Source of the DNA: Alphaproteobacteria bacterium | Lineage (GTDB): Bacteria > Pseudomonadota > Alphaproteobacteria > GCA-2731375 | Length of the DNA stretch: 32,831 nt | Assembly (NCBI GenBank): GCA_016869175.1 | Contig: VGEV01000027.1 | Coordinates: 1-32,831, forward strand | Direction of reading: 5' to 3' | Shown: positions 18,818 through 27,274 of the stretch, piece by piece | Layout: each line of letters opens with the position of its first letter | Position numbering within the stretch: the stretch's first letter is position 1 | Made by a program: the position numbers and the translations under genes | Notes under the pieces: generated by a model | Seen by the model: only the letters and a program-made list of their open reading frames with translations | Database searches by the model: none | What the model was told of the DNA's origin: nothing

Positions 18818-19267
18818 ATGGACTGGAGCGAGGAGCGGGTGACAGTCTTGCGCGAACTGTGGACCACCGGCTTCAGCGCCCGCCAGATTGCCGACCGGCT
18901 GGGCGAGGGTTGCACCCGGAACGCCGTCATCGGCAAGGCCAACCGGTTGGGCCTGTCGCAGCCGACCCGCTCATCCCTGACCCGCCGCCAGAAGCAGCGG
19001 GAGCGGCAATTGCAGCGCGAGCAGATCCCGGTCCGGCCGGCGCGGCTGCCTGACAGCTCGCCACCGCCACAGCCCGTCTCGCCGGGCGCCACGATCCTGG
19101 CGTTGACCACCTCGACCTGCCGCTGGCCGCTGGGCGACCCGACCAGCCCCGATTTCCGCTTCTGTGGCGCCAACGCCAAGCCGGGCCAGCCCTATTGCGA
19201 GGCGCATGCCCGCATGGCCTACCAGCCCGCGTCCTCGCTGAAAGACAGCCGCAAGCGCTCGGCCTGA
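18818..19267 (+). CDS. gcrA: GcrA cell-cycle regulator
   Basis: GcrA is an alphaproteobacterial transcription factor that works with sigma-70 RNA polymerase at promoters carrying CcrM-methylated GANTC sites. The 149-residue protein starts MDWSEERVTVLRELWTTGFS and continues with ARQIADRLG and NAVIGKANRLGL, the conserved N-terminal DNA-binding helix-turn-helix. A basic, Gln- and Pro-rich linker follows, then the C-terminal Cys-containing region (CRWPLGDP, FCGA, YCEAHARMAYQP) that contacts the sigma factor. The ATG follows GGGAGGG by seven bases. It appears to be its own transcription unit. Confidence 0.95.
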   Translation: MDWSEERVTVLRELWTTGFSARQIADRLGEGCTRNAVIGKANRLGLSQPTRSSLTRRQKQRERQLQREQIPVRPARLPDSSPPPQPVSPGATILALTTSTCRWPLGDPTSPDFRFCGANAKPGQPYCEAHARMAYQPASSLKDSRKRSA

Positions 19268-19451
19268 GACCGCGCCCGGCGCATCACCCAGCCCGCGGTC
19301 GCCCGCTCCTGGAAACTTGTGGCGATTTACCGCAATAGTGCCGGGGCGGCCGCTCGGGCATAATGCGCGGCTTTTCCAGCAAGGGCATCGGCTGGGACGC
19401 GCGGGCTGATTGGGGAAACCCTCACAACTGCTTCCGGTGGGTGGCGTCGCC

Positions 19452-20051
19452 ATGGACGAAGAGCGCGTCCTGCGCCTGACCGAACGTCTGGGCCGAGTGA
19501 TCGTGCTGTTGGGCAAGATCGGCGGCTGGGCGGTCATTCCGATGATGCTGGCGGTCGTGCTGGATGTGATCGTCCGCAAGATCCCCTTTCTGACCTTTGT
19601 GGTGATCGACAATCCCTGGCTGCACCACTTGATCAGCTCCTCCAAGCTGCAGGAATGGCAGTGGCATTTCCATACCGTGGTGTTCACCATGGCGTTCGGC
19701 CTGACCTACATGGCCGATCGGCACGTGCGCATCGACGGCTGGCGCGAGGGCCGCAGCAACCGCGGCAAGGCGCTGATCGAAATTGTCGGCATCTGCGTCT
19801 TCCTGCTGCCCTATGCCCTGCTGATGATCTATCAGTCGGTGTGGTTCGTCGAACTCTCCTACGCCTCCAATGAAGTATCGGCGGCCACCACCGGCCTTAC
19901 CCATCGCTGGATCATCAAGTCCTTTCTGATCGTGTGCTACGCGATCCTGCTCGCCGCGGCATTGTGCATGCTGGCGCGGGCCATCATCTTCTTTCGTCAC
20001 CCACCTCAAGACCGGCGCTTGCCGCTCGGCATCGTGCATTTCAACGAGTAG
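19452..20051 (+). CDS. TRAP transporter small permease (DctQ family)
   Basis: The 199-residue membrane protein has four predicted TM helices (about 16-40, 73-88, 108-131 and 154-180). The segment EWQWHFHTVVFTMAFGLTYM followed by ADRHVRIDG resembles DctQ subunits of the mannitol/chloroaromatic TRAP branch. The ATG at 19452 is preferred. A TTG at 19410 would add 14 residues with no hydrophobic role. TRAP systems import organic acids using sodium or proton gradients and need a periplasmic binding protein (DctP), which is not present beside it. DctM follows 15 bases downstream. Confidence 0.88.
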   Translation: MDEERVLRLTERLGRVIVLLGKIGGWAVIPMMLAVVLDVIVRKIPFLTFVVIDNPWLHHLISSSKLQEWQWHFHTVVFTMAFGLTYMADRHVRIDGWREGRSNRGKALIEIVGICVFLLPYALLMIYQSVWFVELSYASNEVSAATTGLTHRWIIKSFLIVCYAILLAAALCMLARAIIFFRHPPQDRRLPLGIVHFNE

Positions 20052-20066
20052 GACGGGGCCACAAGC

Positions 20067-21437
20067 GTGATCGAGTATCTGCAGGACAACCTGGCCCTCT
20101 ACATGTTCTTCGCGCTCTGCGTGTTGATTTACAGCGGCTTCCCGCTTGGCTTCGTGCTGGGCGGCACGGCGCTGCTGTTCGGCATGATCGGCTGGGGCCT
20201 CGACGTGTTCGAGCTGGTGCAGTTCTTCAACCTGGTGCCGCGCATCTGGAGCGACGCGGCGGAGAATCTGGTGCTGACTTCCGTCCCGCTCTTTGTCTTC
20301 ATGGGATTGCTTCTGGAAGGCTCGGGCCTGGCGGAGGATCTGCTGCATTCGGTGCAGGTGCTGTTGCGCAAGGTGCCGGCGGGGCTGGCGCTGGCGGTCA
20401 ACGTGGTGGGCACCGTGCTGGGCGCTCCCATCGGCATTGTCAGCGCCAGCGTGGTCATGCTCTCGCTGGTCTCGCTGCCGATGATGATGGACCGCAAGTA
20501 CTCCGCCGCCTTCGCCACCGGCACCATCGCCGCCTCCGGCACGCTGGGCATTCTGATCCCGCCCTCGGTCATGCTGGTGGTGATGGCCGACATCATGTCT
20601 GTTTCGATCGGCCCGATCTTCTATGGCGCCTTCCTGCCCGGTTTCCTGCTCTCGGCCCTCTACTTCGCCTACATGATCCTGGTGGCGATGCTGAACCCCG
20701 CGATCGCGCCGCCGCTCGATGTCAGCGAGAGCAACATGTCCTGGTGCCAATTCGGCAAGGTCATGTGGGAAGGCTTCATGCCCTCCGCGGTGCTGCTGGC
20801 GGCGACGTTGGGGGTGATCTTCGCCGGCTGGGCGACGCCCACTGAGTCGGCGGGCTGCGGCGCCTTCGCGACCGTGCTGCTGGCCTGGCGCAAGGGCCGG
20901 CTCAGCCGGCAGTCCGTGGCCGACGTGGTCAATCGCACCGCCGTCACCATGGGGCTGATCTTCGTGCTCTATTGCGGCTCCAACGGCTTCTCCTACGTCT
21001 TTCGCTCGCTGGGTGGCGATCAGCTGGTCATTGCCTTCTTTCAGAGCCTGGACATCGGCCCGTGGGGCATCCTGGCCTTCCTGATGCTGGTGATCTTCCT
21101 GCTCGGCCTGCCGTTCGAATGGACCGAGATCTGCCTGATCATGCTGCCGATCATCACGCCGATCTTCATGATCCTGGAGTTCGGCGAGCATGTCGGACGC
21201 GCCGATGTGATCACCTGGTTCTTGGTGCTGATGGCGATCAACCTGCAGACCGCGTTTCTGACCCCGCCGTTCGGTTTCGCGCTCTTTTATGTCAAGGGCA
21301 CGGCGCCCGTGGCGATCAGCATGAACGACATCTTCCGGGGTTGCCTGCCGTTCATGATCCTGCAACTGACCGGGCTGGTCTTGTGTATCGCCTTCCCCGA
21401 AATCATCCTGTGGCTGCCGAAGCAGATGATCGGGTGA
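20067..21437 (+). CDS. TRAP transporter large permease (DctM family)
   Basis: The transport channel of the TRAP system. The 456-residue protein with about 12 TM helices starts at GTG 20067 (MIEYLQDNLALYMFFALCVL) after GGACGGGG. Conserved DctM features include IGIVSASVVMLSLVSLP, GTLGILIPPSVMLVVMADIM and TPTESAGCGAFATVLLA, with LTPPFGFALFYVKG near the C-terminus. Length and motifs are normal. It is in an operon with DctQ upstream and probably the small TM protein downstream. The substrate is not evident. Confidence 0.93.
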   Translation: MIEYLQDNLALYMFFALCVLIYSGFPLGFVLGGTALLFGMIGWGLDVFELVQFFNLVPRIWSDAAENLVLTSVPLFVFMGLLLEGSGLAEDLLHSVQVLLRKVPAGLALAVNVVGTVLGAPIGIVSASVVMLSLVSLPMMMDRKYSAAFATGTIAASGTLGILIPPSVMLVVMADIMSVSIGPIFYGAFLPGFLLSALYFAYMILVAMLNPAIAPPLDVSESNMSWCQFGKVMWEGFMPSAVLLAATLGVIFAGWATPTESAGCGAFATVLLAWRKGRLSRQSVADVVNRTAVTMGLIFVLYCGSNGFSYVFRSLGGDQLVIAFFQSLDIGPWGILAFLMLVIFLLGLPFEWTEICLIMLPIITPIFMILEFGEHVGRADVITWFLVLMAINLQTAFLTPPFGFALFYVKGTAPVAISMNDIFRGCLPFMILQLTGLVLCIAFPEIILWLPKQMIG

Positions 21438-21478
21438 GCGGGCGGCATCCAGGGGGCGATGGCGATGGAGTTTCGGTG

Positions 21479-21757
21479 ATGGATGGATTGGATCCGAACA
21501 CGGCCATCTTTCTTGGCCTGAACCTGGTGCAACTGATCTGCGTTCCGCTGTCCGTCGTCATGTTCGTCGTCGCCACCTATATCGGCGTCCGTCACAATGG
21601 CGACCGTCCGGAGTTCATCGCCGAACAGGAACGCGCCGCGCGCGAGGCCGCGGAAATCGCCCAGGCCAAGTTCGCCGAACTGGGCCTGCAAGAAGTGATC
21701 CCCAAGGAGCTGCTGCCGGAATTCGCCCGCGACAAGCCGTCGACTACAGCAAGCTGA
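21479..21757 (+). CDS. Small single-TM protein of the TRAP locus, unknown function
   Basis: The 92-residue protein has an N-terminal hydrophobic helix at about 8-36 (LGLNLVQLICVPLSVVMFVV). A charged helical segment follows at about 45-70, rich in Glu, Ala and Arg, then a Pro-containing tail. I do not recognise a family. It follows dctM by 41 bases on the same strand and ends 14 bases inside the 3' end of the convergent SMP-30 gene. An in-frame GTG one codon upstream is an alternative start. It could be an accessory TRAP subunit, but this rests on position only. Confidence 0.65.
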   Translation: MDGLDPNTAIFLGLNLVQLICVPLSVVMFVVATYIGVRHNGDRPEFIAEQERAAREAAEIAQAKFAELGLQEVIPKELLPEFARDKPSTTAS

Positions 21758-22631
21758 GGCCGGGCGTCCGCAGCCGCAGGCGATACAGCGACGTGGCGGC
21801 GCAGACATAGAGCGTGCGCAGGTCGTCGTCGCCGAAGCAGAAATTGGCGGTGTATTCCGGCATGCGAACAACCCCCAGGGCGATGCCGGCGGGATCGAAC
21901 ACATGGATGCCGCCCGGGCCGGCGCAATAGACATTGCCCTGCGCGTCGAGCTTCATGCCGTCCGGCGCGCCTGCGCCTTCGCCCTTGGTCTCGGCGAACA
22001 GACGGCCATCGGCGAGGCTGCCGTCGGCCTGCACGGCAAACGCCCGGATGTGCTGGCGCTCGGTGTCGTTGACGAACAGCCGGCGCTCGTCGGCCGCGAA
22101 ACAGAGTCCGTTCGGTTGACCGAAATCGTCGGCCAGCAGGCGTAGCGACCGGCCGTCCGGCGACAGCCGGTAGAGGCCGCGGTAGCTCAGCTCCGGCTCG
22201 CGCTTGACGCCGTAATAGTCCATTCGGCCGTAGCTCGGGTCGGTGAAGTAGATGGCACCGTCGCGCCGGACCGCCACATCGTTCGGGCTGTTGAGCTGCT
22301 TGCCCTCGTGGTGGCTCGCCAAGGTGACGATGCGGCCGTCGGCCTCGGTGCGGGTCAGGCGACTGCTGGCATGCTCGCACGTGATCAAGCGGCCCTGGCG
22401 GTCGTAGGCGTTGCCGTTGGCCATGTTGCTGGGCCGCCGGAAGGTCTCGATGCCGCCGCCGGGCCGCCAGCGCCGCATGTGATCGTCCGGCATGTCAGAG
22501 AAAATGAGTTGGCGCTCAACCGGGTGCCAGACCGGGCCCTCGGTGAACTTGCAGCCGGTGACGAGGCGCTCGAGCGCGGCGTCCCGATCGACAATGCTGG
22601 CGAAGCGCGGATCGCGCGTCTCGATCTCCAT
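21744..22631 (-). CDS. SMP-30/gluconolactonase/LRE family lactonase-like protein
   Basis: The 295-residue six-bladed beta-propeller hydrolase typically opens sugar or other lactones using a divalent metal. Candidate metal ligands match the family: Glu31 in FTEGPVWHP, Asn117 in NSPNDVAV, Asn174 in QPNGLCF and Asp224 in APDGMKLD. There is no signal peptide, so it is likely cytoplasmic. It is convergent with the TRAP operon, sharing 14 bases, and divergent from the Liv-type binding-protein gene. The neighbourhood suggests handling of lactones or sugar acids, but the substrate is not determined. Confidence 0.9.
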   Translation of the reverse strand: MEIETRDPRFASIVDRDAALERLVTGCKFTEGPVWHPVERQLIFSDMPDDHMRRWRPGGGIETFRRPSNMANGNAYDRQGRLITCEHASSRLTRTEADGRIVTLASHHEGKQLNSPNDVAVRRDGAIYFTDPSYGRMDYYGVKREPELSYRGLYRLSPDGRSLRLLADDFGQPNGLCFAADERRLFVNDTERQHIRAFAVQADGSLADGRLFAETKGEGAGAPDGMKLDAQGNVYCAGPGGIHVFDPAGIALGVVRMPEYTANFCFGDDDLRTLYVCAATSLYRLRLRTPGLSLL

Positions 22632-22694
22632 GGTCCCCTCTCGACTGCAGCCGCGAGCCTAAGGGATCGCGGTGACGGCGGCCAAGCACATTGC

Positions 22695-22723
22695 TTGACG
22701 GGTCCGCCCGGGCCACCCATCAT
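22695..22723 (+). promoter_or_regulatory. Possible sigma-70 type promoter of the Liv-type operon
   Basis: TTGACG (22695-22700) lies 17 bases before CATCAT (22718-22723), a good spacing. The -35 matches well and the -10 matches TATAAT at four of six positions. It lies 56 bases ahead of the binding-protein start. In GC-rich DNA such matches can occur by chance. Confidence 0.35.
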
Positions 22724-22779
22724 GCCCGAAACGGACGCGGGCTGGTGCCAGATGACCCGCTCCACAGGGGAGGATGGCG

Positions 22780-23946
22780 ATGAGAGCAGGCTGGTCGTTG
22801 GTCGCGGCGATGGCGCTGGCCGCGGGCGGCGCCCTGGCGCAGGGCGAACCGATCCGCATTGGCGCGATGTATCCTTTGACCGGCGGTGGCGCCATTTACG
22901 GCGTGCCCGCCATGGCGGGCCATCAGCTGGCGATCGAGGAGATCAACGCCAAGGGCGGCGTGCTGGGCCGCAAACTGGAATCCGTCGAACGCGACGACAA
23001 GATGAACCCCTCGGCCGCCTCGGCGACCATGAAGGAGCTCATCACCAAGGACAATGTGCATATCGTGCTGGGCGGCCTCAGCTCGGCCGTCGGGCTGGGC
23101 ATGTCGGAAGTCGCCAAGCAGGAGAAGATGGTCTACATCGCCACCGTACCGAAGACCATCCAGATGACCAGCGACAAGCTGCACAAGCATGTCTTCCGCA
23201 TCGCCTCGAACACGGATCTGGAGGGCGATACGCTGGCGGAACTGGTCAGCAAGTACAAGGTGAAGAACATCTGCCACCTGCAGCTAGACTATGCCTATGG
23301 CCACGACCTGGAGGCCGGCTTCCTGAAGGCACTGCCGAAATACGCGCCCGGCTCGAAGGTGGTGCTGACGCTGAAGCCGAAACTGGGCGCCACCGACTTC
23401 AACGCCTTCATCCCGCAGGTCATGTCGGCCGGCTGCGACGGCGTGGTGTCGGGCCTGTGGGGACCGCATTTCGTGTCCTGGGTGCAGCAGGCCAAGCCGC
23501 TTGGCTTCTTCGACAAGATCAAGTGGATTTCCGGCGGCGAGATCGCCAGCCACGAGGTGGCGGTGTCGTTGAAGGACGAATATCCCGACAACGTCATCTC
23601 CAACACCTACGAGCTCTGGTATCACTCGCAGGATCCCATGCATAAGACCTTCCAGGCGGCGCTGGCCAAGAAGCTGGGCACGCAGGAAACGCCGCAATGG
23701 TCGATGCTGGGCTATAACGGCGTGCTGTTCGCCGCTGCCGCGATCGAGAAGGCGAAGTCGCTCGACCCCGACAAGATCGCCGAGGCACTGGAAGGCCTGA
23801 CCGTGCACACCCCCGTTGGTCCGTTGACGATCGATGCGAAGACGCACCAGTCGAACACCGGCCAGTTCTGGGGGCCGATGGTGAAGCAGCCGGGCAAGGA
23901 CTACCGCGTGATGAGCCCGGTGGAATTCATCCAGCCCAAGCTCTAG
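22780..23946 (+). CDS. Branched-chain-amino-acid-type ABC transporter substrate-binding protein
   Basis: Periplasmic binding protein (LivJ/LivK fold, peripla_BP_6) that delivers ligand to the LivHM permease. It is 388 residues from ATG 22780. GGGGAGG sits six bases before this ATG and directly against the ATG at 22774, so the second start is preferred. The signal peptide MRAGWSLVAAMALAAGGALA ends at AQ, and the mature protein starts EPIRIGAMYPLTG. Family motifs include NAKGGVLGRKLE and the DDKMNPSAASATMKELI helix near the ligand site. The ligand could be an organic acid or an aromatic compound rather than an amino acid, since acyl-CoA enzymes follow in the same operon. Confidence 0.93.
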   Translation: MRAGWSLVAAMALAAGGALAQGEPIRIGAMYPLTGGGAIYGVPAMAGHQLAIEEINAKGGVLGRKLESVERDDKMNPSAASATMKELITKDNVHIVLGGLSSAVGLGMSEVAKQEKMVYIATVPKTIQMTSDKLHKHVFRIASNTDLEGDTLAELVSKYKVKNICHLQLDYAYGHDLEAGFLKALPKYAPGSKVVLTLKPKLGATDFNAFIPQVMSAGCDGVVSGLWGPHFVSWVQQAKPLGFFDKIKWISGGEIASHEVAVSLKDEYPDNVISNTYELWYHSQDPMHKTFQAALAKKLGTQETPQWSMLGYNGVLFAAAAIEKAKSLDPDKIAEALEGLTVHTPVGPLTIDAKTHQSNTGQFWGPMVKQPGKDYRVMSPVEFIQPKL

Positions 23947-23953
23947 CCCCCGT

Positions 23954-23980
23954 GCCCCGCGCCGTTGGCCGGCGCGGGGC
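23954..23980 (+). terminator. GC-rich hairpin after the binding-protein gene
   Basis: GCCCCGCGCCG (23954-23964) and CGGCGCGGGGC (23970-23980) form a perfect 11-bp stem with a 5-base loop. It lies seven bases past the binding-protein stop and before livH. No long T run follows. Such hairpins after the binding-protein gene usually cause partial termination or protect the upstream message, so the binding protein is made in excess over the permeases. Confidence 0.6.
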
Positions 23981-24013
23981 TTCCATTTCCTGCAGGACGG
24001 GTTCGTTACGGCG

Positions 24014-24892
24014 ATGACGCTGACCGTATTCGCCTTGAATGCCTTATATGGCCTCGCGTTGGCGATGAACATGTTCGTCATCGCCTCCGGCCTCAACCTG
24101 ATCTTCGGCGTGCTGCGCGTGATCAATTTCGCGCATGGCGTATTCTACATGTTCGGCGCCTATTTGATCTACACGGTGACCAAGCTCTGGGGCTTCAGCT
24201 TTCCGGTGGGCGTGCTCGCCGCCGGCTTGGGGCTCGCCATCATCGCCTTCTTCATCGAACGGTTGCTGCTGCGCCGGCTGTATGGGCAGGAGCACCTGAT
24301 GCAACTGTTGTTCACCTTCGCCATCGTCCTGCTGATGAGCGACGCCGCGAAGATGCTGTGGGGCACCGACCAGTACACGGTCGGCTACCCGCCTGCGTTT
24401 ACCGGCGCCGTCAATCTGGGTTTCGTGGTGTTCCCGCAATATCTGCTGTTCCTCTGCGTGGTCGGCCCGATCATTGCCATCGCGATGTGGCTGCTGGTCG
24501 ATCGCACTCGCTGGGGCCGCGTGGTGCGGGCCGCGACGCAGGACCGCGAGATGCTGGCGGCGCTCGGCGTCAATGTGCAGATGGTCTATTCGGCGGTCTT
24601 CGTGCTGGGCTCGGCGCTGGCCGGCATCGGCGGCGCGCTGGCAGCGCCGCGCCTGGCGCTGACGCCGGGCATGGATGCGACCATCATCAACGAGTGCTTC
24701 ATCATTGTCATCATCGGCGGTCTCGGCCATTTGTGGGGCAGTTTCCTGGGCGCCCTGGCCTTCGGCTTCGTCGTGCAGTTCGGTACTGTCTGGGTGCCCA
24801 ACTGGCAGGACGTGCTGCCCTACCTGCTGATGCTAACGGTGCTGCTGATCCGACCGTGGGGCCTGCTCGGCCGGCCCGAGGCGGGGCGCTAG
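24014..24892 (+). CDS. livH: ABC transporter permease, LivH type
   Basis: The 292-residue inner-membrane permease of the branched-chain-amino-acid-type (HAAT) family has about eight hydrophobic segments. Family features include LIFGVLRVINFAHGVFYMFG near the N-terminus, VVRAATQDREMLAALGVNVQ as the cytoplasmic coupling loop for the ATPase, and IIGGLGHLWGSFLGALAFGF. The stop lies one base before the livM start, so the genes are tightly linked. It forms the pore together with LivM. Confidence 0.95.
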   Translation: MTLTVFALNALYGLALAMNMFVIASGLNLIFGVLRVINFAHGVFYMFGAYLIYTVTKLWGFSFPVGVLAAGLGLAIIAFFIERLLLRRLYGQEHLMQLLFTFAIVLLMSDAAKMLWGTDQYTVGYPPAFTGAVNLGFVVFPQYLLFLCVVGPIIAIAMWLLVDRTRWGRVVRAATQDREMLAALGVNVQMVYSAVFVLGSALAGIGGALAAPRLALTPGMDATIINECFIIVIIGGLGHLWGSFLGALAFGFVVQFGTVWVPNWQDVLPYLLMLTVLLIRPWGLLGRPEAGR

Positions 24893-24893
24893 G

Positions 24894-25823
24894 ATGAGCG
24901 GCCGCGTGTCGCTGGCGGTCGGGATCGGCATCCTGACACTGCTGGCGCTGCTGCCGCTGGCCGGCAGCCGCTATGCGATCGACCTGGCGACCCAGGTACT
25001 GATCTATTGCCTGTTCGCGCTCAGTCTCAACGTCCTGATTGGCTATGCCGGCAACGTTTCCTTCGGGCACGCGGCCTATTTCGCCATTGGCGGCTATGCC
25101 TGTGCCATCCTGCTGACGACCTACAACTGGACCTTGGCGCTGGCCTTGCCGGCGGCGGTCGTGTTGTCGGGCGTGATGGCGGCGGTGATCGGCTATTTCT
25201 GCGTGCGCCTGACGCAGATCTATTTCGCCATGCTGACGCTCGCCTTCGCCATGCTGGTCTGGGGCGTGGCCTTCAAGTGGCGCGAGGTGACGGGCGGCGA
25301 CGACGGCCTGACGGGGATCAAGGTGCCGACGCTGCTGGGCAATGCCACCAGCTACTACTACTTCACCCTTGTCATGGTCGCGTCTGGCGTGGCGCTGCTC
25401 TGGTTGATCTGCCATTCCGCCTTTGGCCTGATGTTGGTGGCGGTGCGCGAGAACGCGGTGCGCGCCGGTTTCGTGGGCGTGGAGACGAGGCGGCTGCGCT
25501 GGGTGGCCTTCATCGTGGCCGGCACCTTCGCCGGGCTGGCCGGCGCGCTGTTCGGCATGTACCACCGGGGCATGTACATCGAGAACGCCTTCTGGACCGA
25601 GTCGGCGCAAGTGCTGATCATGGTCTTGCTGGGCGGCATGTATTCGTTCTTCGGGCCGCTGATCGGCGCCACCGTGCTGTACCTCCTGCAGGTCGCGACC
25701 AACCAGTTCACCCAATATTGGCCGACGGTGCTGGGATTGATCTTGCTGGTCATCTTGATGTTCCTGCCCGACGGGCTGGCCGGCTTGGCGGCACGGTTCA
25801 GGCGGGCCGGCGGACGGAACTGA
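24894..25823 (+). CDS. livM: ABC transporter permease, LivM type
   Basis: The 309-residue partner permease of LivH. Typical motifs are LNVLIGYAGNVSFGHAAYFA, the coupling loop AVRENAVRAGFVGVETRRLR, the GTFAGLAGALFGMYHRGM segment, and the C-terminal GGMYSFFGPLIGATVLYLL. It has about nine TM segments. The ATG at 24894 directly follows the livH stop with one intervening base, and livG begins four bases after its stop. Confidence 0.95.
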   Translation: MSGRVSLAVGIGILTLLALLPLAGSRYAIDLATQVLIYCLFALSLNVLIGYAGNVSFGHAAYFAIGGYACAILLTTYNWTLALALPAAVVLSGVMAAVIGYFCVRLTQIYFAMLTLAFAMLVWGVAFKWREVTGGDDGLTGIKVPTLLGNATSYYYFTLVMVASGVALLWLICHSAFGLMLVAVRENAVRAGFVGVETRRLRWVAFIVAGTFAGLAGALFGMYHRGMYIENAFWTESAQVLIMVLLGGMYSFFGPLIGATVLYLLQVATNQFTQYWPTVLGLILLVILMFLPDGLAGLAARFRRAGGRN

Positions 25824-25827
25824 GGCG

Positions 25828-26577
25828 ATGCTGAAGGTTGCCGGCGTCACCAAGACCTTCGAGGGCTTCGTCGCCATCCGCGACGTGCATTTCAGCCTGG
25901 AAGCGAACAGCCGTCACGCCATCATCGGCCCCAACGGGGCCGGCAAGACCACGTTTTTCAACCTGCTGACCGGCCACCTGACGCCGGACTCCGGCAGCGT
26001 CGAGTTCGAAGGCCAGTCGATCGCGGGTCGGCCGCCCCATCGCATCGTTAGGCTGGGCATCGCCCGCTCGTTCCAGCGCATCAACATCTACCCGCGCCTC
26101 AGTGTCTTTGAGAACGTGCAAGTAGCGCTGATCGCGCGCGAGCGCCGGCACTTCAGTCTGTTCCGTCTGGGTCGGCCGCTATACCGCGAAGAGACGCAAG
26201 AGTTGCTGGAGTTGGTGAGCCTGGCGGACGAGGCCGCCGGCAATGCCGGCGAGCTGGCCTATGGCAAGCAGAAGCAGCTCGAATTGGCGATCGCGCTGGC
26301 CGCGCGGCCGCGTCTGCTGCTGCTGGACGAACCGACCGCCGGCATGTCGCCGCAGGAGACCGCCGAGGCCATGCGGCTGATCGACCAGATCACCCAGGCG
26401 CGCGGCCTGACCCTGCTGTTCACCGAACACGACATGGGCGTGGTGTTCGGCATCGCCAATCGCATCACGGTGCTGCATCACGGCGAGATCATCGCCACAG
26501 GCGCGCCCGACGAGGTGCGCAACAACGCCGAAGTGCGGCGCGTCTATCTGGGGACCGACGGCCATGGCGCTGCTTGA
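25828..26577 (+). CDS. livG: ABC transporter ATP-binding protein, LivG type
   Basis: The 249-residue ATPase energises LivHM. Walker A is GPNGAGKTT (residues 34-42). The signature region reads ELAYGKQKQLELAIAL, a LivG variant of LSGGQ. Walker B is LLLLDEPTAGMSP, and the H-loop lies in LLFTEHDMGVV. The LivG-specific insert is present, shown by ARSFQRINIYPRLSVFENV. The 3' end overlaps livF by 14 bases, indicating translational coupling. Confidence 0.95.
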   Translation: MLKVAGVTKTFEGFVAIRDVHFSLEANSRHAIIGPNGAGKTTFFNLLTGHLTPDSGSVEFEGQSIAGRPPHRIVRLGIARSFQRINIYPRLSVFENVQVALIARERRHFSLFRLGRPLYREETQELLELVSLADEAAGNAGELAYGKQKQLELAIALAARPRLLLLDEPTAGMSPQETAEAMRLIDQITQARGLTLLFTEHDMGVVFGIANRITVLHHGEIIATGAPDEVRNNAEVRRVYLGTDGHGAA

Positions 26578-27268
26578 GGTGGCCGCGATCCATACCGCCT
26601 ATGGCCTGAGCCAGGTGCTGTTCGGGGTCAGTTTTGAGGTCAACGCGGGCGAAGTGGTGGCGCTGGTCGGGCGCAACGGCGTCGGCAAGTCCACCACCAT
26701 GCGCTCGATCATGGGCCTGACGCCGCCGGCGCGCGGGCATGTGCGGTTCGACGGCCAGGACGTGACCGGCTGGCCGGCCTATCGGGTGGCGCGCGCGGGA
26801 ATCGGCTTCGTGCCGGAGGACCGGCGCATCTTCCCCGAGCTCAGCGTGTGGGAGAATCTCGATATCGGACGGCGCGGAAAGCGGAGCGGCGGCGGCTGGA
26901 GCGAGCGCCAAGTGTTCGAGCTGTTCCCCGACCTCGAGGCCATCCGGTCCCGGCGTGGCGGGGTACTGTCGGGCGGGCAGCAACAAATGCTGACCATCGC
27001 CCGCACGCTGATGGGCAACCCGCGCCTGCTGCTGCTGGACGAGCCCTCGGAGGGCCTGGCGCCGCTGGTGGTGGAGAACCTGCGCCAGCAGGTGGCTAAG
27101 TTGAAGGCAAGCGGCCTGTCGATCGTGCTGGCGGAACAGAACCTGTCGTTCGTGCTGTCGCTCAGCGACCGCCTGCACATCATGGAAAAGGGCGAGATCA
27201 AGTTCAGCGGCACGCCGGCGGAACTGAGCGGCAACCGCAAGGTGCTCGACCGTTATCTGACGGTCTAG
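26564..27268 (+). CDS. livF: ABC transporter ATP-binding protein, LivF type
   Basis: The 234-residue second ATPase of the importer has Walker A VGRNGVGKST (36-45), signature LSGGQQQMLTIARTL, Walker B LLLLDEPSEGLAP and switch region IVLAEQNLSFVL. The segment GIGFVPEDRRIFPELSVWEN is diagnostic for LivF. It completes the five-gene importer, and the enoyl-CoA hydratase-like gene starts six bases after its stop, tying transport to CoA metabolism. Confidence 0.95.
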   Translation: MALLEVAAIHTAYGLSQVLFGVSFEVNAGEVVALVGRNGVGKSTTMRSIMGLTPPARGHVRFDGQDVTGWPAYRVARAGIGFVPEDRRIFPELSVWENLDIGRRGKRSGGGWSERQVFELFPDLEAIRSRRGGVLSGGQQQMLTIARTLMGNPRLLLLDEPSEGLAPLVVENLRQQVAKLKASGLSIVLAEQNLSFVLSLSDRLHIMEKGEIKFSGTPAELSGNRKVLDRYLTV

Positions 27269-27274
27269 CCACGG

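Noticed and set aside
19335-19364. CATAAT (19359-19364) as a -10 box for the TRAP operon
   Set aside because: No acceptable -35 hexamer lies at 16-18 bases upstream, so the match is probably chance.
19422-21365. A long minus-strand frame opposite the TRAP genes, very rich in His, Gln and Asp
   Set aside because: It is a mirror of the hydrophobic codons of DctQ/DctM. There is no ribosome binding site and no domain.
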